Shown: in pieces, positions 1 through 7,052 of the stretch
Layout of the letters: every line of letters starts with the position of its first letter
Numbering within the stretch: the stretch's first letter is position 1
Source of the DNA: Chrysochromulina tobinii
Lineage: Eukaryota > Haptophyta > Prymnesiales > Chrysochromulinaceae
Reading direction: 5' to 3'
NCBI GenBank assembly: GCA_001275005.1
Contig: JWZX01001988.1
Location: forward strand, 1 to 22,750
DNA length: 22,750 bases
Position numbers and translations under genes: made by a program
The notes under the pieces: model-generated
What the model was told of the DNA's origin: nothing
The model's database searches: none
The model's input: only the letters and a program-made list of their open reading frames with translations

Positions 1-292
1 GTCACGGCCGAGCATTCGATCCGACTAAGTGGCCGAGCGGGCCGCATTCGATTCGCCTAAGCTTGTATTAAGCATTTCCTTCGGACGAACCATTCAATTC
101 CCAAACAGGTGTGGGGTTAGGGCCTTTGTTATAAAGTATACATGAAAAATAGTAGACCGCACTCCCCCTTGGGTCAAGCCCTCGGAGTGCCGAGAGAGAC
201 TATGCGAGACGGCCCAAGACGCAAAGACCCGACCCCCGAGAGAGAGACTATGGCGAAAGCAGCGAAACGCGCACACTTGAGGTCACTGACAC

Positions 293-1699
293 TCAGGCAC
301 TCACAGCATTCCCGCTCGGCGATCGGCGGGCGCGCAGCACGCCGAGGCTCATCTTGTGCGCCGCGACCGAAGGCAGGATCGAGCCTGCCCCGTGCACATC
401 GCGATTGGAGAGCTCCGCCTCCGTAGTGAGCGCGTGCTTGAACGACACGTAGAAGAGCACCCTCTCCACACGGGTCTCCGCAAGGTTCGCGGGCGCCCTG
501 TGGGGGCCGCCACAATGGAGCGTGCGGCTGTCGTACAGCGCGACATCGCCCACGCCCAGCAGAGCGCTGACCGAGGGTGTCCGTTGACAGAAGGCGGCGT
601 CCGGCGAGTCTCGCTCGAGCTCCCGATGCGAGATCGTGCACGTGTGCGTGTAGGGAAGGAAGCGTGTGGGTCCTTGGTGATCGGCAATCTCTTGGAGCGC
701 GACGAAGACGGTAAAGAGCTGCGCGCCCGCCGCCGTCTGTATGGTGTCGGCGTGGACTATCTGAGGGGCAGCGCCTTCAGCCGAGATGACGGCCGCGCAT
801 TCAAAGAGCTGCGCGCTGTCCCCCCCGCTGAGTGCGGACAGCGCGTGGCCGAGAGAGCTCGCGTCGTCAGGGGCGCCCATCAACTCGTGCGTGCACTCGC
901 GCACAATCTCGACCCACGGCAAGCGCACGTCCCAGCGCGTCACGACCGACGAGCCCACATCCCGGGGGGAGAGGACGCGCGAGAGCTCGGTCGCACCAGC
1001 CTTCTTGTCGGAGGCAGCTCGAGTGACACTCTCATCTCGCGAGGCAAGCACGAAGGCGCGAAGCCCGGCGGCCGAGGCAGCAGACAGGCACCGATCCATG
1101 CGAGCCACCCCAGCCAGTCTCACGCGGCTGGCGGCCTCGATCGTCTCACCCGCTGGAAATGCAAGCAGAGGCGTGGCACGATTATTCGCACCGCCAAAGG
1201 CCTCCCACTGTGTCCACGCCTTGGCGGCGACGTCGTTTCGATTGGTGGCGATCGCCCCACTAGCGAAGGCTTGCCATTCGAGTACAAAAGGCCCTGGGTC
1301 CTCACCAGGTCGGAGAGCTCGACGGAGGTTGCTTAGAAGGAAGTCGTCCAGGCTGGTGCCACGGCGCCGCGCCTGAAGGAACTCATCGACGATGGCTGCT
1401 GCTTCGGGTGACGCACGTTTCAGGAAGAGCTCCAATGCGCGCGCAGCTTGGGGGCTGTCGCCGTGACGGTCACCCCACAGCTCGCGTGCAGGCTGCTTCG
1501 TGCTCGAAGAGGACAACTTGACCGAGGCACGAGGAAGGAGGCGCGAGGCACACCATGGATCACGCGCCGAAGCCCGCGCAGCAGAGGAGCGTGCGACGCC
1601 ACGGCCTGTGGCCATCACAACGTGCAAGGCACAACGAAGCATTGCAGACGAAGGTGCGCACCCCAATGGGTACGTTCTCTCGAAATGCTGTTTGGGCAT
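293..1699 (-). CDS. Phytanoyl-CoA dioxygenase (PhyH)-like Fe(II)/2-oxoglutarate oxygenase
   Basis: A 468-residue open frame that looks like a member of the PhyH branch of non-haem Fe(II)/2-oxoglutarate oxygenases. The C-terminal half has the expected order: a His-Ala-Asp metal motif (H316, D318), a strand with FTVFVALQEI followed by GPTRFLPYTH, then LYDSRTLHCGG with the probable distal iron ligand H395. Arg410 or Arg413 lies where the 2-oxoglutarate carboxylate is normally bound, in the stretch leading to VLFYVSF. The first 60 or so residues are rich in Arg, Ser and Ala with few acids, which would fit an organelle-targeting peptide. I place the start at the first in-frame ATG, 1699; the frame is open further up but only from a GTG. 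Family members hydroxylate varied substrates, so the substrate cannot be named. The upstream neighbour is divergent. The fold is fairly secure; the exact function is unknown. Confidence 0.75.
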   Translation of the reverse strand: MPKQHFERTYPLGCAPSSAMLRCALHVVMATGRGVARSSAARASARDPWCASRLLPRASVKLSSSSTKQPARELWGDRHGDSPQAARALELFLKRASPEAAAIVDEFLQARRRGTSLDDFLLSNLRRALRPGEDPGPFVLEWQAFASGAIATNRNDVAAKAWTQWEAFGGANNRATPLLAFPAGETIEAASRVRLAGVARMDRCLSAASAAGLRAFVLASRDESVTRAASDKKAGATELSRVLSPRDVGSSVVTRWDVRLPWVEIVRECTHELMGAPDDASSLGHALSALSGGDSAQLFECAAVISAEGAAPQIVHADTIQTAAGAQLFTVFVALQEIADHQGPTRFLPYTHTCTISHRELERDSPDAAFCQRTPSVSALLGVGDVALYDSRTLHCGGPHRAPANLAETRVERVLFYVSFKHALTTEAELSNRDVHGAGSILPSVAAHKMSLGVLRARRSPSGNAVSA

Positions 1700-2081
1700 C
1701 TTAGACCCGGAAGAGCGGTGTGCCACGGCGTAGCCATCCGGCCGTGTGCAAATGGCTCAGTCTGACGAAGGTTGCCTCCGCATTCCCATAAAGGTTTGGA
1801 ACAAGCTAGAGATCTGGACTTTTCATCCTCGCCAAGGCACTCGTGGGCGCAGCAGTGGCGTGCATTGCGGCGGCACACACTTCACGTGGACGCTGTGCAA
1901 AGTCTTGCAACTGTGCAGGCACTCTGCAGGCTCGAAAAGACTCTGCGTGACACACTCTCTGAATTTGAATCGGCGGGACAACCGACAGGATGCCTATCGA
2001 ATGTGCCATCGAACCTGAACTTGAACTTGAACTTATTGTGCGACGTGTATGTGATCAGCGACGAAACAGATTTAAAATTTG
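1700..2081. promoter_or_regulatory. Divergent intergenic region between two genes
   Basis: This 382-base gap separates two genes transcribed away from each other, so it probably holds both promoters. I see no clear TATA box at a sensible distance. An A/T-rich TTTAAAATTT lies directly in front of the plus-strand ATG, too close to act as a TATA box for that start. A short run of CTTGAA units occurs around 2010-2035. Nothing else is recognisable. Confidence 0.35.
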
Positions 2082-3089
2082 ATGCAACCCCCGCACAAGT
2101 CGCCGAGGACGCTGCGCAAGTCACAGACGCCCCAGGGCGACTTCAAACCGTCGAATGTGCAGCAAGCGGGCCAGGCCAGCCCCGCGAAGTACAGCAGCAG
2201 CATCAGTAGCAGTGCCCCCTCGGCTTCGAGCGAGCGTGCCTCGAGGCCCAACAAAAGTTTGACTCCTAAACCTGTCTTATCCTACGTCGAGCGTATCGCG
2301 CAGCTAAGGGCCGAGATGAACAATCCGCACGCTCGCATTTCGCTGCCCGTGGCGTCGAAGCTTGGTGAGCCTCTGGTGCCCAAGCTGTCGCTAGCTAGCG
2401 TGGCCTTGGCGAGTACACTCGACTCGGCACGGTCGAAGCTCGACTCAGCCAGATACACGGAAGGCGGGCATGCCCAGGACGGTTACGAGGACTTTGTCGA
2501 TCCCTCCCTGTTCGACTTAGAAAACACAAACGATGAGGGCGTCACCGTGCCCAAGCCGACGACGGATGTCTTGCGGCCGCGCGTGCAGGTGGCGAGATTG
2601 AATGCGGAGGTTGTGAGGCTCCGCGCTGAGCTCAAGGAGCAGAAGCACCAGGCGGCCGAGGCGGCCGAAGCCATCGAGCGGCTCGCCAGCGAATTTGACG
2701 CCGCCGTCGCCGCCGCCGCCGCCGTCGCCGCCGCCTCGAAGCGAGACGCCTCAACGGCTGGCGCTCTCGTGCCTGACGGTGAGGGCGCTGTGCCCATGAG
2801 TGACTGCTTCGCGCGCGCCGTGTCGAGCGGCGCGGCCGACCTCGTCGGCTCGCTCCAGCTGGCGCCCGACCCGACGCAGTGGAGCGCCATGCAGGCGCAG
2901 GCAGTGGCTAATCAGCTTCTGGATCTCGCGACCCTCCTGACAGCAGTTGCGCAGGCGTCACAGCGTTCGGCTGCTGCGAGTGCGGTCCGCAAAGGGTCGG
3001 CGGAGGCCGCGGAGGAGCGGAGGCGACGAAAAGAAGAAGACGAGAAGGAGCTCGCTCAATACTGGGCGACTGCCCGCGCTAGCTCCTAG
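2082..3089 (+). CDS. Hypothetical coiled-coil protein
   Basis: A 335-residue frame beginning at the ATG at 2082. I do not recognise the family. The N-terminal 70 residues are Ser/Pro/Lys-rich and basic, typical of a disordered tail. Around residues 110-125 there is a short internal repeat (LDSARSKLDSAR). Residues about 165-215 form a heptad-like helix (VARLNAEVVRLRAELKEQ) that runs into an Ala-rich stretch encoded by a GCC/GTC run near 2700-2735. A second amphipathic segment near residues 268-300 is followed by a strongly charged EERRRRKEEDEKE tail. This pattern suggests a cytoskeletal or scaffold-type protein, but that is inference from composition only. The gene diverges from the oxygenase gene and converges with the four-TM gene. 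The long continuous frame and lack of a good competing frame support it as coding. Confidence 0.6.
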   Translation: MQPPHKSPRTLRKSQTPQGDFKPSNVQQAGQASPAKYSSSISSSAPSASSERASRPNKSLTPKPVLSYVERIAQLRAEMNNPHARISLPVASKLGEPLVPKLSLASVALASTLDSARSKLDSARYTEGGHAQDGYEDFVDPSLFDLENTNDEGVTVPKPTTDVLRPRVQVARLNAEVVRLRAELKEQKHQAAEAAEAIERLASEFDAAVAAAAAVAAASKRDASTAGALVPDGEGAVPMSDCFARAVSSGAADLVGSLQLAPDPTQWSAMQAQAVANQLLDLATLLTAVAQASQRSAAASAVRKGSAEAAEERRRRKEEDEKELAQYWATARASS

Positions 3090-3307
3090 CAGTGCGGAGC
3101 GCGAGCCCACAGCCAAGGCTCCAGTAGCGCAGCAGAACATTGAACGCCAGTAACTTGCCACAGATAATGACACGCGTGGCGTCACCGTGACCCTCCTAGG
3201 CTTATCTGACCGGTCTCCTTAGTCCTTTACACCGCCCTGGCGTGTCCTAGCAACCATGGACTTTTGATTCAGTACGGCGCGGTGGTCAAGCGTATACATA
3301 CCCTTTC

Positions 3308-3949
3308 TTACGACTTACGGCCAATCTTACCCTCGCAACTGCTTGCTGACGGCTCCGCGTGCGCCGAGGTAGCCGCACCGTCTATTCGGTTGTGAAAGTC
3401 AAACTTGCCCATAACGTAATCGTCCGAGTCGAGGGTGAGTTGCTCGCACAGTCCCTGGATGTACTGCACAATATCGAAGATGAACACGAAGAGAGTAAGC
3501 GTCATGCAAAGCGCGACCTGCCAGGAATACTGGAGCCATGCGAAGAGCAATGTTTTCGCAAGGAAGCAGGACGTGCACAGCACGAATAACATAACGAGTG
3601 AACGGTACTCGATCATGAGACCGTCGACTGCATGGTGTATCGAGCCGTTGGGACCTCGTAGTGCTAGGCCAGGGCCAAGCATGCCGCAGAGCGTCGCATT
3701 GACCACCGCGATGAGCCCGAAGCCCATGGATGCGATCGACAAGCACAGGTAGCATGTCTTGAGCAAATCAGAAGACTCTGTTGAAATGTCAGCCATAATA
3801 ATGCCGTAGAATGAAAAACCGGCAAGCAACGCAGCGTTCCTTGCAAGGACCCTGCAATTCTCATGGTAAAACTTGAGTTCCTTCTCACGGATCTTGAGCA
3901 GTTTAACTGACAAGTGAGTCTCGATGGCGCGCTTGTCTGCGTACAGCAT
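3308..3949 (-). CDS. Four-TM membrane protein resembling Orai/CRAC calcium channels
   Basis: A 213-residue frame with four hydrophobic segments at about residues 37-54, 64-92, 115-138 and 141-166, and a short polar C-terminal tail. The order resembles Orai: a charged helix (KLLKIREKELKFY) runs into TM1 with AALLAGFSFYGIIM, similar to the ALLSGFAMVAMVE region of animal Orai1. TM2 is followed by GPGLALRGP, then a polar linker and two further TM helices. Animal Orai proteins form store-operated calcium channels in the plasma membrane. Here the residue aligned with the pore glutamate (human E106) is a methionine, with an aspartate two positions later, so calcium selectivity cannot be assumed. The ATG at 3949 is preceded by an in-frame TGA, which supports this start unless an upstream exon exists. 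The gene converges with the coiled-coil gene. Membrane topology is secure; the Orai relationship is moderate. Confidence 0.6.
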   Translation of the reverse strand: MLYADKRAIETHLSVKLLKIREKELKFYHENCRVLARNAALLAGFSFYGIIMADISTESSDLLKTCYLCLSIASMGFGLIAVVNATLCGMLGPGLALRGPNGSIHHAVDGLMIEYRSLVMLFVLCTSCFLAKTLLFAWLQYSWQVALCMTLTLFVFIFDIVQYIQGLCEQLTLDSDDYVMGKFDFHNRIDGAATSAHAEPSASSCEGKIGRKS

Positions 3950-5280
3950 ACCAGCTCAGGAAAGTGGCGCCCACGCCGCCAACTCTCACGGAGCGCCGCG
4001 GTCCCTGGTACAGGTGCCGACCAATGGAACATGATGTCAAACTTGGAGGTTGAAGGTTGACAGGTTGTATTCCTACATGAATGGGCTCACTTGTTAACAG
4101 TGAAACGAGACACAGAGAAGAACTGCAACCAAATCTCTTGGAAACTCAGGAGCTGAAGCGGTGAGAGTTAGAGCAACCGGTGCTCCGCGAGCCCACCCTC
4201 AAGGAGTGGGGCACGGCCGGCGCTCCCTCGATTCCGAGATCCGTTGATAGTTGTCCTCCGTGGCAAGTAGCATGTCGACTCAGGCTCAGGCGGGCGTGGG
4301 ACAGGGGGCGCGCGCAGGCGGGCAGTGTGCCAAGGATCGCGCGACGGCTCATCGAGGGAAAAAGATAAACCTCATCATCGCCGTGGCTCGTGCAGGCGGA
4401 GGGCCCTTGGCGGAGGGCAAAAGAGTTGAACGAGTCCCTCGCCGATGGTGCCCAGTTGGCACCAAAAAAAGAAAAAAAGGCAGGTTCGGAGTTGGGGCGG
4501 GGCTTCGAGGTCAGATCCTCGATCGGCCGCCGATCCTCTGAGGGTATCGGTCGGACCGAGTGAAGCCCCGCTCGCTTATTTACTCGCTTATCGTCCTGGT
4601 ACATCCTTCCGACCCTCGCGGCCCCTTGTGAGGAGTTGCCGGGAAAGGGCGTGGGAGAAGACGGTTTGGGTGAGCTTACTTGTTAACAGTGAAACATGAA
4701 TCAACTGTTGTATCCCTGTGAATGGCCGAGTTGGGTTTAATATGTCGAGTTACATCATACATGTACCGAGTTACGTCGCGGCCTACTCTTGTTTGAACCA
4801 TTGTACAATAAAAATACATCACGAGACATGCATCTTGGACGCTTCGTCCGAGAGCCAAGCCGAGAGCCGCTTGGAGAGCCGCTCACCAGAGGACATAGTT
4901 CGACATGAAAGTCAGATTCAAACTTAAATCAATCATCTTGTTAAAAGATTATAAAGTGCTGGAGTCGAATGGTAACCTTTGTAAGAAAGGGCATAGTGCA
5001 TACCGTACATGTAACTGCATGTCCTCGATATGACCGAATTTAGACCGAATGGCAAAAATGGGGCGGCGCCGCGACGAACCGACGATGCGGCCGATACCGT
5101 TGCACAGGGAGACTGGAGGCGAACGAGCGATTGTACATTGTTTGCGGAGCCGGGACGGGATGACCCGGAGTCCCGGACGCTACGCGAGATATTTTTTCAG
5201 ATAAGTCCGATGATTAACCACACTCATGAAATGATGACAGATGGACACGAGACAGGCTGAACGTATGTTAGAACGTATGC
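3950..5280. other. Intergenic stretch, no convincing gene
   Basis: No frame here looks like a conserved protein; the longest open frames (4146-4604 minus and 4251-4541 plus) overlap each other and have unremarkable composition. An 18-bp sequence, acttgttaacagtgaaac, occurs at 4089-4106 and again at 4678-4695, each next to a related TTGTAT..GAATGG segment. Several TACATGTA motifs lie between 4750 and 5010. The region looks like decayed repeats. Confidence 0.5.
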
Positions 5281-5299
5281 GCTACATGTACATGTAGTG

Positions 5300-5780
5300 C
5301 TTGCATCCGGAGGAGATTTTGACCTTGGGCGTTTCAACACTCACCTCTCAGGCCGGGCCCTTTGCACTCTCAGGTAATTATATACCCTATGGTGTTTCAG
5401 TGTTTCAACCCATAGGGGTGCGCGAGATTTCGACCATTGGGCGTTGGAGGGCGGCCTCTGGGTTTCTATTTCAACACTCTCTGAGGTAATCAACCTATGG
5501 AGTTTCAACATAGTGGTGCGCGAGATTCTGACCTCTTGGCGCTTGGGGGAGGGTTTCTCGGTTTCAACGTTTCATCCTTTCCTCGATAACCTCGATACCA
5601 CAGCTCTACACACGTCGGGTCACCTATTTTCACCCAAGGGGGTAGGGGAGGGATTAATATCTGGATTTGCACCCCTTCCTCATACCCTGATTTCAAACTG
5701 AGTGATTCACCCAAGCGCCAAGGGGGTAGGGGAGGGATTAATATCTCCTATCTGGATTTGCACGATGCACCCCTCCCCTT
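5300..5780. repeat. Degenerate tandem repeats (about 98-bp and 84-bp periods)
   Basis: Between 5300 and 5570 a unit containing a GCGCGAGATT-type core, a CGACC or TGACC step and a TTGGGCG or TTGGCGC step recurs in diverged form, with about 98 bp between the two clearest copies (near 5417 and 5515). Immediately after, a 28-bp block rich in GGGGTAGGGGAGGG and ending in ATTAATATCT occurs at 5635-5662 and again at 5719-5746, an 84-bp offset, each followed by CTGGATTTGCAC. No coding potential is apparent. Confidence 0.65.
5672..5704. repeat. 33-bp direct repeat, left copy
   Basis: This sequence starts CCCCTTCCTCATACCC and ends AAACTGAGTG. It recurs without mismatch at 6726-6758, so a roughly 1-kb block containing both TGTCGAG arrays lies between the two copies. 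Confidence 0.9.
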
Positions 5781-6045
5781 GAGCCCTGGCTGTCGAGCTG
5801 TCGAGCTGTCGAGGCTTCGTCGAGGCGCTGTCGAGGTGCTGTCGAGTCGACTGTCAAGGCGCTGTCGAGGTGCTGTCGAGGCCTTGCCTGTCGAGCCTGT
5901 CGAGCTCCTGTCGAGTAGCTGTCGAGGCTGTCGAGGCTGACTGCATGTGCCTGGGTGTCGAGCTGTCGAGTAGCTGTCGAGTTTCTCTGTCGAGGCTGTC
6001 GAGTTTATATACACTGTCGAGTGTGCTGTCGAGCTCGAGCCTGGC
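5779..6045. repeat. TGTCGAG array 1
   Basis: By eye there are about 20 copies of GTCGAG, nearly all preceded by T, spaced irregularly by short fillers such as GC, GTGC, TAGC and TTTCTC. The array begins with TTGAGCCCTGGC (5779-5790), whose inverted copy ends array 2. It also contains a 17-bp marker, GACTGCATGTGCCTGGG (5939-5955), whose inverted copy is in array 2. Frames through it yield only Ser/Arg/Thr-rich low-complexity peptides, so I do not call it coding. Confidence 0.85.
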
Positions 6046-6495
6046 ATGTAGCATTGCTATTTTGCATGAAGCACTCTGACTCTCACAGCAGTAGGCCTAG
6101 AGGATCCACACATAAATCAAAAACCAAACTAGGTCAAACCACAAACGGATAAAGAACTCGGGCTCGGAGATCAGGACCCGTCACACCCTAACCCCTACAT
6201 AGCCACAGGTTTCTTTACTGTTATTTTTGTAATACCCACCCTAAACCCCTACCTAGCCACTGGTTTCAAGACCAGAAAATGCAATCTTAATGCAATTCTG
6301 AGGAGAATTAGGTCAAAAAGAGCACGAAAGAGCACGAACGTGGAACGAATGGTCCACCAGAACATCCATCACCCAGCCACCAATTTGTGTAGTTGACCAC
6401 TGGGCCCACCAACCTTCACCCTGAAGGAGTGGGGCTCTCACCTGGCTTCTCTCAGCTTACTCTCAGCTAGTGCTAGATCCCAGTCTTAGACCTCG
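6046..6495. other. Spacer between the two TGTCGAG arrays, no gene seen
   Basis: I see no coding frame. A direct repeat with a 56-bp period has the pattern ACCCTAACCCCTACATAGCC at about 6183-6202 and a close variant with CCCTAAACCCCTACC at about 6239-6259, each followed by CAC and GGTTTC. A single CCCTAA per unit is not evidence of a telomeric array. The sequence near 6416-6435 (ACCCTGAAGGAGTGGGG) resembles one near 4195-4212. Confidence 0.5.
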
Positions 6496-6721
6496 TGTTA
6501 CCTCGTGTCGAGGTCTGTCAAGGTCTGTCGAGCTGTCGAGCTTGACAGCTTGACGCCCAGGCACATGCAGTCAGGGGGGGGTCTGTCAAGGTCTGTCAAG
6601 GTCTGTCGAGGTCTGTCGAGCTATCCTGTCGAGTAGCTGTCGAGCAGCTGTCGAGTATCCTGTCAAGTAGCTGTCGAGTTCCTGTCGAGTTTCCTGTCGA
6701 GTTGTCGAGGCCAGGGCTCAA
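6496..6721. repeat. TGTCGAG array 2 with inverted segment
   Basis: About a dozen GTCGAG copies occur, together with at least four GTCAAG variants. At 6527-6554 the unit flips: GTCGAGCTGTCGAG is followed directly by CTTGACAGCTTGAC, which could form a 14-bp hairpin if the two C-to-T changes are tolerated as G-T pairs. The inverted 17-bp marker is at 6556-6572, and the array ends with GCCAGGGCTCAA (6710-6721), the exact inverse of the start of array 1. Confidence 0.85.
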
Positions 6722-6725
6722 CCCT

Positions 6726-6758
6726 CCCCTTCCTCATACCCTGATTTCAAACTGAGTG
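6726..6758. repeat. 33-bp direct repeat, right copy
   Basis: Identical over 33 bases to 5672-5704, at an offset of 1054 bp. It starts five bases after the inverted repeat that closes array 2. From here to 7052 (about 294 bases) I see nothing but A/T-richer spacer and the 3' flank of the TPR gene. Confidence 0.9.
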
Positions 6759-7052
6759 TATACAGAACATGAGACAAAAGTACCAAATCTCCGTGCGAAC
6801 TTTCGCATATTTTAGAAATAGAAGTTAGAACGTGGTACGCGGTACCCCGACGCGCCTAGGCCTGACGTAGCGCCTACCGTACCGCTCAAACGTCTAACGT
6901 AATGAAGCGCACAAACGGTAATCGTACCCGCTCAGAACCCTCGTGAAAGATGGTGTTTCAACCGATTGCGTGCGGACCGGCGGGATGTCGTTCTCTCGGC
7001 GGGGGATCCCTAAGACGACCACGTAGTACACATGGAAGAACTACAAAAGGAA

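Noticed and set aside
356-1336. Plus-strand frame of 326 codons
   Set aside because: It lies antisense to the PhyH-like gene, lacks any domain, and its openness is explained by high GC.
4501-4560. Possible tRNA or structured RNA near a GATCCTCGATCGGCCGCCGATCC hairpin
   Set aside because: No acceptor, anticodon and T arms could be assembled around it; it is a chance GC-rich palindrome.
5758-6079. Cys/Arg/Ser-rich small frames through TGTCGAG array 1
   Set aside because: They are translations of a tandem repeat, present on both strands, with no start context.
5779-6721. CRISPR array
   Set aside because: The repeat unit is only 7-8 bp with irregular short fillers, there are no uniform spacers or cas genes, and the window is eukaryotic.
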